From positions 1 to 44,086 of the forward strand of contig CANRDV010000004.1 in NCBI GenBank assembly GCA_947629475.1: a stretch of 44,086 bases of DNA. The letters run 5' to 3'. The notes beneath the pieces are model-generated. The model was not told the origin of the DNA and did not search any database. It saw nothing but the letters and a program-made list of their open reading frames with translations. Source of the DNA: an uncultured Bacilli bacterium (GTDB lineage Bacteria > Bacillota_I > Bacilli_A > RF39 > UBA660). This document shows, piece after piece, positions 1 to 9,448 of this stretch. The first letter of the stretch is position 1; every line of letters begins with the position of its first letter. The translations under genes were made by a program, and so were the position numbers.

Positions 1-152
1 TCACAAGCACTCTTAACTTCGCCAGAGCCATCATAGGGTTCACTTATTCCTAGAGCTTCATTTATTATACCTAATTTCCCTTGTAAAAGAGCTAGGGCAG
101 CATCTGTTTTAATTATTGCACTTCTAAATATATTTAAATCATAAGTAAACAT
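1..152 (-). CDS. Partial CDS (N-terminal ~50 aa, truncated by window edge), small protein at the end of the T7SS gene cluster
   Basis: Manual translation from ATG at 152: MFTYDLNIFRSAIIKTDAALALLQGKLGIINEALGISEPYDGSGEVKSAC..., open to window edge, preceded by GGTGAGGAGC SD-like sequence. Absent from the supplied ORF track. Confidence 0.65.
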   Translation of the reverse strand, partial: MFTYDLNIFRSAIIKTDAALALLQGKLGIINEALGISEPYDGSGEVKSAC

Positions 153-258
153 GCTCCTCACCTACTCTCTATGATAATTAAATTATATCATTTATAAGAT
201 AAATATTCAAGAAAAAATAAATGAATAGTATAACTTTTTTTTAGTAAAATTAAAAATA

Positions 259-302
259 AAAAATCTTTGTGATTCTTTTGAATAAAGATTTACAAAGATT
301 TA
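259..302 (-). terminator. Rho-independent terminator-like hairpin downstream of the 335-751 CDS
   Basis: Inverted repeat aaatctttgt ... acaaagattt followed on the minus strand by a T-rich run. Confidence 0.5.
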
Positions 303-334
303 TAAACTATAACTTTTAAAAGGAATTAATATCC

Positions 335-751
335 CTAATTATTACTAAGCTCTGCTGCTCTTGCAGCAGCAGCTCTTTCAGCTGCTAAAGCACTGGCATA
401 GCCATCTTTAGCATTAGCATATTCATTATTTAACGATGTTAATTGGCTTTGCAATTCTTGTATTTTTGCTTGAATTTTAGAAATTGCAGTCTGAAGATTA
501 GAAATTGCACCTCCTATTTCAGTAGCACATTGACTAAATCTTCCTTGTCCATAAGGTTCAGCACCTTCGGCGTATCCACCACCTTTACATAAAGATTCCG
601 CTGATGTTATATTACCTTGAATGTCTGGTAATCCACTTGATAATTGTGTTACAATTGGCAATACTTTATCATAAATTTTTTTTTCTTTCTCAACTTCTAA
701 AATTTCCTTATGTATGCTCTGCATTTTAGCGTAAAAGTCATGTGAACTCAT
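335..751 (-). CDS. Small coiled-coil T7SS-associated protein (YwqH/DUF5082-like)
   Basis: 138 aa helical protein inside the T7SS cluster; SD-like GGAGAAAAT before ATG. Confidence 0.55.
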   Translation of the reverse strand: MSSHDFYAKMQSIHKEILEVEKEKKIYDKVLPIVTQLSSGLPDIQGNITSAESLCKGGGYAEGAEPYGQGRFSQCATEIGGAISNLQTAISKIQAKIQELQSQLTSLNNEYANAKDGYASALAAERAAAARAAELSNN

Positions 752-768
752 ATTTTCTCCTTTACTAA

Positions 769-793
769 TAAAACCTATTTAAAATAGGTTTTA
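769..793 (-). terminator. Palindromic terminator-like hairpin between T7SS substrate-like genes
   Basis: taaaacctatttaaaataggtttta is a near-perfect palindrome in an intergenic gap. Confidence 0.5.
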
Positions 794-801
794 TCTTTTA
801 A

Positions 802-1413
802 TTATAATTGTTGTAAATTATGTACAGCAACTGTTAAGTTAGCTTCTGCTTCTGCTAAATAATTTCTATATTTTGCAGAATCAGCTTCGAATTGGTTAAA
901 ATCACTAACAGCTTTTTCACGATTAGAACCACTTGTCCAGTTACCTAGTAAATCTTCTTTTAATCTTGAGAACTCTTTACCAAAACTATCAAAAGATTCC
1001 TTTAGTCCAGTTAATTTTTGTAAATCAACTGGAGCTGCAGTAGGGTCAACAAAAAATTCAGTAGTACTTCCTAATCTGTCAAGTGCTTCTACAGAACCTG
1101 TTCCAGTTGGGAAAACTGTACCAACATTTCCTTTACCACCATTTGATTGTCTAACTGTTTGAGCTTGAACTATTGAAGCACTTGCATTATGAGCAACAAC
1201 ATGAACATTATCAACAATAGTAGCAACACCTGTGTATACATCAATTAAATTATTGATATGAGCACTAGCATCATTTCCTTTCCAATCATTTTTTAAACTT
1301 CCAATTAATGTTTTTAATCCAGTAACTAAATTTTGTCCATTACCAGAAGCTAAACTGTTTAAACTACTTAATGATTCATAAGCAGCATCTAAATTACTTG
1401 CTTGAAAATTCAT
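802..1413 (-). CDS. WXG100-like T7SS-associated protein
   Basis: ~203 aa; contains LKNDWKGNDASAHI (W-x-G) in a helical N-terminal region. Start chosen at MNFQASN (AAAGGAGGAGATGTTATG) rather than the upstream ORF-track ATG at 1440. Confidence 0.65.
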   Translation of the reverse strand: MNFQASNLDAAYESLSSLNSLASGNGQNLVTGLKTLIGSLKNDWKGNDASAHINNLIDVYTGVATIVDNVHVVAHNASASIVQAQTVRQSNGGKGNVGTVFPTGTGSVEALDRLGSTTEFFVDPTAAPVDLQKLTGLKESFDSFGKEFSRLKEDLLGNWTSGSNREKAVSDFNQFEADSAKYRNYLAEAEANLTVAVHNLQQL

Positions 1414-1555
1414 AACATCTCCTCCTTTTATAATTTTCATAACAATCGAGCAATAGTTTCCTATTCACCCTAAATTAATAATATCATTATTTTATTTAAA
1501 AAGCAACAATTTTTTTGTAAACTTTACATTTTTTTTAAATTTTTCAAAAAAAGAA

Positions 1556-1810
1556 CTAAATTAATATTAACTTAGTTCCATTATAAATTTTAGCATCTTT
1601 TAAATTCAATTCCGTATTATAAAATTCACAAGTATCACTATTCATTAAAGCATGGTTATTACTAATTGGGTAAGCACCTTGAGAAAGTTCACTTATACCC
1701 TTAACAATATTAATTATAACATTACCTATTTTTTTACTAGCTGGAACAAATAAATCATAATTAATATCTAGTTCAGGAATATATACTTCAATTAAAATTT
1801 TTCGATTCAT
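1556..1810 (-). CDS. YukD/EsaB-like ubiquitin-fold T7SS protein
   Basis: 84 aa; position directly after EssC; ubiquitin-like pattern (ILIEVYIPELDINYDLFVPASKKIGNVI...NGTKLILI). Confidence 0.75.
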   Translation of the reverse strand: MNRKILIEVYIPELDINYDLFVPASKKIGNVIINIVKGISELSQGAYPISNNHALMNSDTCEFYNTELNLKDAKIYNGTKLILI

Positions 1811-4800
1811 TATAATTCCTCCACATCATTTTCTATTCTCTTATTTTCATCAGAAAGATTATTACTATCAAAAGTTAATACCTTTATTAATCTATGACGA
1901 CCACTTGTAATAGAGTAGCCAAAATCATTTCCAATCTGAGCTTGTAATGCTCTATCAGTACTTCTTGTTAACTTAATTGTAAATTGATTAGCAATACCTT
2001 CTCCTATCCAAATAGCATTATCCATAGAACATGCTTGTTTAAACCAAGTATCATATTCAATCTTCTTAAAGTTATCAACTGCATCAATTGCTATAAAATT
2101 AATAATTGGTAATTTACTTGCTTTAGTATATAAATTAGACATAATATTATTTAAATCAACTGTAACTTTACTTTTAAAATTATTAAAATCATATATAACA
2201 AATAACATAGGTTGATATTTATTAATAACTGCATTATCAAAACCACTTGCTTCATATTCAGAATATATTTTATCAATATTTTCATTAATACTATTTAATA
2301 CATCATCATATTTACTAGTATATTTTGTTATTCCTAAATAAGTATCAGTTATTGAATTAGTTGAATCAAATAAATAAGTTTTAAATTTCTTAATACCATT
2401 AAATATACTTAATAACTCTTTACTAAATGATTTAGTATTTTCAATATCTGTTGCTGTAATTAAATTAAAGAAGTTTTTCTTAAAGTCATATAAACAAGTT
2501 TCAAGATTATCTTTATAAATACCAACTGGAATGCTATTTAAATTATTAATCTTATCACTTACAAGTTTCATATTAACTTTATCAGGTAAAACAGGTATCT
2601 TTGGTGCTTTATGGGAATATTTTTCATTTAATTCAAGAGCTAGCTTCTTAAAGAACTCAACACTTTCAGCTTGTCTTGATGGATGAGCTGTTTGAAATTC
2701 ATAAATACCTTCTCCAACATGAACTAAACCACGTCCAACAGCTTTACTAGGCATGAATGTTGTTTTTCCAACAAGTGAATAGTAATCACTCTTATCATTT
2801 AATTCAAGAGCTAAAACTAGTTTGAAGTTTTGACTTAATTTATATCTTACTGAACTTGTTCCAGTTCCAGTAATCATAAAGTAAATACCAAATCTTGGAC
2901 ATTCTCTTGTATATTTTGTTAATAATTCAACATAATCAGGATATAATTCAGAGAATGAATCAAATCCATTTATCATTATTATTATTGCAGGAACATCTTT
3001 ACCAGTTGCCTTTTTATATTCATTAATACTACCACCATGATTAATAAATAAACGTTTTCTTTCTTCCATATAAGTATTAATTACTTTAAATAAGTTTTCA
3101 AGTTTATCTTTATCATTAGAAAGAATTATATCTCCTACATGTGGTAAATTTCTTAAAGATGTCATTGTTTCTGATGAAAAATCTAAGATATAAAAGTTTA
3201 CTTCTAAAGGAGTATAAGTTGTTGCACAAGAATAAACAACTGTTGTTAAAACTAATTCCTTACCACTTCCAGGAACACCATAAACAATGGTATTACCAGA
3301 TGTACTTATTGGTAAAGTAAGTAAGTGTTGTTGTTGATTAACTGGGTCATCAAACTCACCAATAACTGGATTAATAAGTAAATCTTTTTTATAATTATAT
3401 TTTTTCTTTAAAGCATCTAGTTTAATAAAATCAGGTATTCGATTAAGCCATAATTGAGGAACCATAATATTTTCTTTATAAGCAATATCATCAAGATATT
3501 TAACAATATTAGTAACCTCTTCACCTTGACTTTTATATTGTTTTTTCTTTACGTTGTCAACCGTTTTATAAATTGCTCCATAGTTATTAATAAAGTCCAT
3601 GGCTGTATCAACTTTCTTAATTCTAAAATCATTTGGATAATAAGGAGCACCAGTCCAAGCACTTTGACCAAAGTAGAAATATTCATTAAAACCAACTTGT
3701 AAATAGAAACTACCAATATTAACAATACTTGCGGCATCATCTCTTTTTAACATATCCATAGAATCACTTCTATCTTGAACTTTTAAACATACTTTAAAAC
3801 GTGAGTTACTCCAAATCTGGTCATTTACAATTCCACTTGGCTTCTGAGTAGCTAAAATTAAGTGAACACCTAAACTACGGCCTAAACGAGCAATAGACAT
3901 TAATTCATCCATAAATTCAGGTTGTTGTAACTTTAATTCTGCAAACTCATCACTTATAATAATTAAATGACTTAATGGTTCATCCACTTGTCCATTTCGA
4001 TATAATTTCTGATATTTATAAATATCAATTGTTGATTCATTTAATTTATCACGGGCAGCATTGAATATTCTTTGACGACGTCTAAGTTCAGAATTTAAAC
4101 TTGATAAAGCTCTTGTAATTTCCGTTGAATCAAGGTTCGTAATAGTTCCAGCAATATGAGGTAACTTAACACCAGTATCTTTATTTTCAAAAGCTCCGGA
4201 TAAACCTCCACCTTTATAGTCGATTAAAACAAATTGAACTTCATCAGGATGATAATTAACTGCCATTGATAAGATATAAGTTATAATAAATTCTGATTTA
4301 CCAGAACCAGTCATACCAGCAATTAATCCATGTGGTCCATGAACTTTTTCATGAACATCAAGGGTTAATATATCTCCAGTTTCACCAATTCCAATCGGAG
4401 CTTGTAAACTATTAATTGGATTAGATTCTCTCCATCTATTTAAAACATTTAATTGCTCTACTCTTCCTACATTATACATTTCAAGAAAAGTATAAGTAGT
4501 TGGTAAATTAAATCTTCCAGATTGAAATTCAATAGGAATATTAGCTATCTTTAACGTTAATAAATCCATATTAAAATCATTAAAATCAGCTTTAAATTCT
4601 TGTTTCATTCCCTCAGTTAAATTAGGTTCTAGCATTAAACTTGTACTTGAGTTAATATCAATAAATACTTTAGCATCATCAGGTAATCTTCTTAAACTTC
4701 TATCAATTGCAACTAATGAAAATCCATAATTTGCTGTATCATGTAATATTCTATTTAAGATTGGAATATTTCGCATATTCTTATAATCATCAGTTATAAT

Positions 4801-6441
4801 TACATAATATGGTAAATAATTACGATAATCCGGAGTATCTACTTCATAAGTTCTTTCTTTATCAGTATATTTTCTATTCAAATACTCATCCATTAAATAT
4901 AAAGATATTTGATTAACTTCATCTTTACAAGTAGCAAAGAATCTAAACGTTCTTTCATTATTCCAAACAAACGGAGTTAATTTCAAAAAGTCATAATAAC
5001 CCTCATTTTCTTCACTTGTTAAAACAACTATTTTTAACTCTTCAAAACTATGAAAAGTTATCATTTGTAAAATAAGAGTCTCTAAGAATTTATATCCTAG
5101 TTTAATATCAGAAGTAATTGCCATAACATTCTTTTCAGTTAAAGAAACTGTAACTGGAACATTATCTAATTTTTTATCGTCTCCTCCTACTTTATATAAT
5201 AATTGTTTTAAATTATCATCAACTAATGTAAATTTTTCTTTTTCATATTCAACATCAATATTAGCTTTAATATCACCAATACCAATTCGAAGTTTTAAAA
5301 AATCATCATGCCCTATTTTTCTCTCCCACATATTTGTTTGTTTATTTAAAATAACTTCAAAACATTTATCATTAGTTTGATTATTTTCAAGTAAAATAAA
5401 TTTTTGTTCTTGCATTTTATCTTGAATATCTTTTTCTCTTTCTTTCAAATAATCTTTATATTTAGATTGACGTAATTTCTCTTTCTTCTTATTATGTCTT
5501 TTTTGCCAAATTTGTGCAATTACAGGAACAACAAATGAAGCAATTAAAGTAATACCTGTAATAATTAAAGTTGGCATTATTTCCTTAAATGATGCTCCTT
5601 GTTCTAATCTTTCAACCGCACTATATAAAGTAAAACTACTAGTAGCTGCCATTGTCATTGAACTTGCTAAGGTTAAAAAGAAAGGCATTGTTTCAGGGTC
5701 TTGATTTTCTGGAGGAGAATCTATATGAAATTTTTCTGATATAACATTTCTTTTAAATCTAGGATTTCTAAAGAAATAATCTTCTTCTTCATAAATATCT
5801 AATTCTTCTTCTATTTCATTTTTCGGAGCAACTACTCCCAAATTAATAGGTCTTAATTTATTAGAATTAAATCGTACTGAATTATAAGGATTATTAATAA
5901 TCATATAATTACCAAGAACAACTATTCTAAGACCAAGAATGAATATTACATCTCCATTATAAAGTCTTTCACTCCTAACACTTTTATTATTTAAATAAAC
6001 TAAATAAGTATCACTTAAAACTTCAATATGCCAAGCATTATCATAATAAATTCTAACTGAATAATTATTTAAATATGCATTTCGATAATAAATATCTGGT
6101 TCATTAGTACCTATCATAATAGAAGAATCTAATACATTAAATAATGTAGTTTTATCATAAGTAGGTAGACAATATAAAATATATTTATAATCACTCTTTC
6201 GATATAAAATCTCACATGAAAAATAATCAGCTAAATTAATACTTCCAACTGGTGTATTATTAACAAGTATAGCTGTATCATTAGTATTAGTAAGTAACCA
6301 CTTTCCATTTTTTTCTTTAATAGTAATTAAATCAATTTGATTACCTTTATCATCAACATCAACTATTTGAAAATCACCATATATAGTATTAGGTAATGTA
6401 GTTGTTAAAATTCTTTCTTTTTTAAGAATTAGTATCTTCAT
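1810..6441 (-). CDS. essC: Type VII secretion protein EssC (FHA/FtsK-SpoIIIE ATPase)
   Basis: 1543 aa; FHA-like N-terminus, TM segment, two Walker A motifs (GMTGSGKSE, GVPGSGKE), FVLIDYKGGG, LIIISDEFAEL, LILATQKP; degenerate third C-terminal domain. Confidence 0.95.
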   Translation of the reverse strand: MKILILKKERILTTTLPNTIYGDFQIVDVDDKGNQIDLITIKEKNGKWLLTNTNDTAILVNNTPVGSINLADYFSCEILYRKSDYKYILYCLPTYDKTTLFNVLDSSIMIGTNEPDIYYRNAYLNNYSVRIYYDNAWHIEVLSDTYLVYLNNKSVRSERLYNGDVIFILGLRIVVLGNYMIINNPYNSVRFNSNKLRPINLGVVAPKNEIEEELDIYEEEDYFFRNPRFKRNVISEKFHIDSPPENQDPETMPFFLTLASSMTMAATSSFTLYSAVERLEQGASFKEIMPTLIITGITLIASFVVPVIAQIWQKRHNKKKEKLRQSKYKDYLKEREKDIQDKMQEQKFILLENNQTNDKCFEVILNKQTNMWERKIGHDDFLKLRIGIGDIKANIDVEYEKEKFTLVDDNLKQLLYKVGGDDKKLDNVPVTVSLTEKNVMAITSDIKLGYKFLETLILQMITFHSFEELKIVVLTSEENEGYYDFLKLTPFVWNNERTFRFFATCKDEVNQISLYLMDEYLNRKYTDKERTYEVDTPDYRNYLPYYVIITDDYKNMRNIPILNRILHDTANYGFSLVAIDRSLRRLPDDAKVFIDINSSTSLMLEPNLTEGMKQEFKADFNDFNMDLLTLKIANIPIEFQSGRFNLPTTYTFLEMYNVGRVEQLNVLNRWRESNPINSLQAPIGIGETGDILTLDVHEKVHGPHGLIAGMTGSGKSEFIITYILSMAVNYHPDEVQFVLIDYKGGGLSGAFENKDTGVKLPHIAGTITNLDSTEITRALSSLNSELRRRQRIFNAARDKLNESTIDIYKYQKLYRNGQVDEPLSHLIIISDEFAELKLQQPEFMDELMSIARLGRSLGVHLILATQKPSGIVNDQIWSNSRFKVCLKVQDRSDSMDMLKRDDAASIVNIGSFYLQVGFNEYFYFGQSAWTGAPYYPNDFRIKKVDTAMDFINNYGAIYKTVDNVKKKQYKSQGEEVTNIVKYLDDIAYKENIMVPQLWLNRIPDFIKLDALKKKYNYKKDLLINPVIGEFDDPVNQQQHLLTLPISTSGNTIVYGVPGSGKELVLTTVVYSCATTYTPLEVNFYILDFSSETMTSLRNLPHVGDIILSNDKDKLENLFKVINTYMEERKRLFINHGGSINEYKKATGKDVPAIIIMINGFDSFSELYPDYVELLTKYTRECPRFGIYFMITGTGTSSVRYKLSQNFKLVLALELNDKSDYYSLVGKTTFMPSKAVGRGLVHVGEGIYEFQTAHPSRQAESVEFFKKLALELNEKYSHKAPKIPVLPDKVNMKLVSDKINNLNSIPVGIYKDNLETCLYDFKKNFFNLITATDIENTKSFSKELLSIFNGIKKFKTYLFDSTNSITDTYLGITKYTSKYDDVLNSINENIDKIYSEYEASGFDNAVINKYQPMLFVIYDFNNFKSKVTVDLNNIMSNLYTKASKLPIINFIAIDAVDNFKKIEYDTWFKQACSMDNAIWIGEGIANQFTIKLTRSTDRALQAQIGNDFGYSITSGRHRLIKVLTFDSNNLSDENKRIENDVEEL

Positions 6442-6476
6442 ATAAATCCCTCTATTCTCTATATTAAAAGTATATC

Positions 6477-6506
6477 AAAAAAAAAGCAATTAAGCAATTG
6501 CTTTTT
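6477..6506 (-). terminator. Rho-independent terminator between T7SS substrate genes and essC
   Basis: aaaaagcaatt-aagc-aattgcttttt: perfect 11-bp stem with 4-nt loop, with a T-run on the minus strand. Confidence 0.75.
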
Positions 6507-6524
6507 ACAAGTTTTTTTATTTTT

Positions 6525-7151
6525 TTACCCTATACCTAAACCTCTATTTAATAACTCTTCTATTTGCTCGATTGTTTCACTCATTGAAGGTAAATGTATA
6601 GTACTAATTCTAGATACTAATTTATCACGTTTTTGGCGTGCCGCTTCAGCAGCACTTCTATAGGAACTTGCTTGTTGGGCACCACCTGCATTTTGGCTTA
6701 ACGCAGAAGATGCTGCTGCTGAATAATCATTAGCTTCTTTTTCGGCTGCTTTAGCTTGAACTAAAGTATTAGAAATTGTTTGTACCAAACCTTTATATTT
6801 TCCATCTAGACCTTTATATTTTTCAACATATTCTTGAAAAACTTCTTTGGATTTATTTTCAACAGAATTTCTATAAGCCGCAATTTGGGTATATCCATAT
6901 TGACTCTTAGAATTTATTTCATCCATATATCCCCAAGTTTTATCGTAATTATTAGGAGGAGTAATTCCTGAAACTCCTGCTTTAAAAGAATCTATTTCTC
7001 CTTTTACTTTATCTAAATAACTAATGAATCCAGAATCTTGTGAATGTATTTTTGATACATCATATGTTGTTGCAACATGCCCAGTTATATTAGTATCATA
7101 ATACTTTTTTAATGTTTTAAATCTGTTTTCTACTTCACTAATTGATGCCAT
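6525..7151 (-). CDS. Helical T7SS-associated protein (putative substrate/chaperone)
   Basis: 208 aa helical protein between EssC and WXG100 genes; SD-like AGGAGG upstream. Confidence 0.55.
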   Translation of the reverse strand: MASISEVENRFKTLKKYYDTNITGHVATTYDVSKIHSQDSGFISYLDKVKGEIDSFKAGVSGITPPNNYDKTWGYMDEINSKSQYGYTQIAAYRNSVENKSKEVFQEYVEKYKGLDGKYKGLVQTISNTLVQAKAAEKEANDYSAAASSALSQNAGGAQQASSYRSAAEAARQKRDKLVSRISTIHLPSMSETIEQIEELLNRGLGIG

Positions 7152-7160
7152 TTTTACCTC

Positions 7161-8705
7161 CTATCCTACTGTTTGCGTTGTCGTTGTTGTAGTATTAGTT
7201 GCTTGACTAGCACTTGTAGTAATTGTATCTAAACTAAGTACTTCAACAGAATCACTTAATGGTACATAATAATTTTTTCCATCAGTTGAATCTATAACAT
7301 TCGCAAACGTAATTCCTGAAACTTCACCTTGTCCTGGAGTTGTACCATTCATAAAGTATACTTCCTTAGGGTCAGTCATCTTAGCTAAGATATCTTCACC
7401 TAATTGAGGTTGTTTTAACATCATTGAAGTTTCATTTGATTTTAATACATCTTTATAATTTGTTGTTAAAATACAATTTTTGTCCATTTCAACAAAATAA
7501 TATTTCTTAACATCTTTATCATATATTTTATAATAATACTTACCATCTTGACAATATATTCCGACAACATCATAAGTTCCATTGGCTTTAGATTGAATAG
7601 TAGATGATACTCCAATTTCACTATAGAATGGTACTATTGCTGCAAAAGATAATGTTCCAAAAGCAGTTGCAACAACTTCTTCTGTACTGCTATCTTTTTT
7701 CTTTTTCTTAGAACCGGTGTCTCCTCCGCCACCACTTCCACTGCTTCCACCGCCGGAGCCTCCTCCGCCGCTAGAAAAGTCGGAACTACCAACATCAGAT
7801 GATGAACCACCGCCATATCCTCCATTGCCGCCAGAACTAGCAGTAGTATCACTATATTCACCTGTATCTCCAGGAGTAGCAGGACCATCATACCCTGGAG
7901 TTGTAGAGCCATCAGAAAGTCCTTCAGTTGAGGTGTCACCACCAGCTCCTATAGCATCATTTCCTTCTGCAACGGTAACCGCAGTATGTAATCCAGTTTC
8001 TGCTCCTTTAACATAATCAAGCCAAGCATCTGCATTTTTTATTCCAACACTTTGTAATTCACTACCAGAGCCTACACTTCCTGATAATTTACTTTGAGTA
8101 TCAGGATTTAAAGTTCCAAATTGCGATGCAATTCCTTTAATTGAAGTAGTTACTGTTGATAATAAAGGATATAATCTTTGAACTTTTCCTATTATATCTT
8201 TAATTTCAGTTGTATTAAAATTTGCTCCTATACCAGAAAAATCTATAGAATATTTTCCATTTGTATATGGTGATGAAAGAGCAGCATATCCACGGCTATG
8301 GGCATAATCCTCATAGTTTTGAGCATGTTCACGACCTCTTGTATAGTTTTCATACCATTCTTCACCATTTCCTTCTGAATATGCTTCTTCAAAAGTCTTA
8401 TTAGCTATAGAATCAGCATCATTAGATGTTTGCTCATTAGGATTATTATTAACACTACCAGGTTGTTCCGTTTGTGTTGACTCTGCTGATTGAGATTCGA
8501 CATTTTCACTAGGAAATGCAGCTTGCCATTCTAAATCCTCAAACGTTCCATTACCAATAGCAATTGCTACTTTATTACCTGCTTCTACAGCATCAGCACA
8601 TTGACCAGTCTCAACCAAATCATTTACTACTGCCTCTACACGTTCTTGATTTTCTAAAATGAAATTAGTGACATTAACATTAGCCGAATTTTCAATATCC
8701 GCCAT
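7161..8705 (-). CDS. Putative T7SS substrate with Gly/Ser-rich linker
   Basis: 514 aa; central GGNGGYGGGSSSDVGSSDFSSGGGGSGGGSSGSGGGG linker followed by KKKKK and a beta-rich C-terminal domain; located between WXG100 genes and essC. Confidence 0.55.
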   Translation of the reverse strand: MADIENSANVNVTNFILENQERVEAVVNDLVETGQCADAVEAGNKVAIAIGNGTFEDLEWQAAFPSENVESQSAESTQTEQPGSVNNNPNEQTSNDADSIANKTFEEAYSEGNGEEWYENYTRGREHAQNYEDYAHSRGYAALSSPYTNGKYSIDFSGIGANFNTTEIKDIIGKVQRLYPLLSTVTTSIKGIASQFGTLNPDTQSKLSGSVGSGSELQSVGIKNADAWLDYVKGAETGLHTAVTVAEGNDAIGAGGDTSTEGLSDGSTTPGYDGPATPGDTGEYSDTTASSGGNGGYGGGSSSDVGSSDFSSGGGGSGGGSSGSGGGGDTGSKKKKKDSSTEEVVATAFGTLSFAAIVPFYSEIGVSSTIQSKANGTYDVVGIYCQDGKYYYKIYDKDVKKYYFVEMDKNCILTTNYKDVLKSNETSMMLKQPQLGEDILAKMTDPKEVYFMNGTTPGQGEVSGITFANVIDSTDGKNYYVPLSDSVEVLSLDTITTSASQATNTTTTTTQTVG

Positions 8706-8797
8706 ATTTTATTTCCTCCTCTCAAGAGTTTTATATCACACTAAAAAACTCCTTTTATTCTTTTTAATTTAGAAAAGACACAATTAAGTGCCTAATA

Positions 8798-9076
8798 TTA
8801 TGCTTCATCTGTTTCTTTAACTTGTCTTCTATAAGCGTCAACAGCTCTTTCAATAACACTAACATTTTCAGAAATTTTTCTTGCTTTGCTAGCGCATTCT
8901 TGCATAGCTTCTGCTAATCTTGTTGAATTAGCAGAATCATATCCTTCGCTTTGATTAGCATAAGTATTATTAATATTAGTTAAAAGAGAATTAATATCAT
9001 CTGATAAAGTTCTTAACTTTTGTAAATCTCTTTCTAACTCACTCATGCTGCGAATTTCAAAATCTTTAAGTGCCAT
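8798..9076 (-). CDS. WXG100-family-like protein
   Basis: 92 aa two-helix protein paired with the adjacent WXG100 gene. Confidence 0.7.
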   Translation of the reverse strand: MALKDFEIRSMSELERDLQKLRTLSDDINSLLTNINNTYANQSEGYDSANSTRLAEAMQECASKARKISENVSVIERAVDAYRRQVKETDEA

Positions 9077-9089
9077 ATTATTTTACCTC

Positions 9090-9365
9090 CTATAAATTTG
9101 ATTCAGCTTCATCGAAGCCTTCTTTTTTGCTATTTAATACATTTCTAGCATTTGTTTGAATTTCAATCATTTCATTGACATTTCTGATATTCTCTTCAAT
9201 CCTTCTGTATGCATCCTCTGCTTCTTCACCACTCCAATTGTTTTGCATACTTCTTTTAATACTATCAAACGTTTCTTTATGTTCATTTAATCTATTAATA
9301 GAAGTAGTTAACTCAGAAATAGTTTGTTGCATAGCACCAGAACGATATCTAATTCCATCTCCCAT
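9090..9365 (-). CDS. WXG100 family T7SS protein (EsxA-like)
   Basis: 91 aa; NNWSGEEAEDAYRRIEENI contains the W-x-G motif at the turn between two helices. Confidence 0.85.
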   Translation of the reverse strand: MGDGIRYRSGAMQQTISELTTSINRLNEHKETFDSIKRSMQNNWSGEEAEDAYRRIEENIRNVNEMIEIQTNARNVLNSKKEGFDEAESNL

Positions 9366-9448
9366 ATTGTATCTCCTTTCTTAATAGCACTTGCTATCTT
9401 CATTTTAATCATAACCTATTTTTTTAAAAAAGTAAATAGGAAATTACA

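Noticed and set aside
3454-3740. ORFs 3454-3702 (+) and 3549-3740 (-)
   Set aside because: Overlap the strongly supported essC frame; low-complexity shadow ORFs.
7717-8016. Plus-strand 99-aa Pro-rich ORF and minus-strand 7634-7942 alternative-frame ORF
   Set aside because: Proline-rich antisense reading and out-of-frame reading of the Gly/Ser-rich coding region of the 7161-8705 gene.
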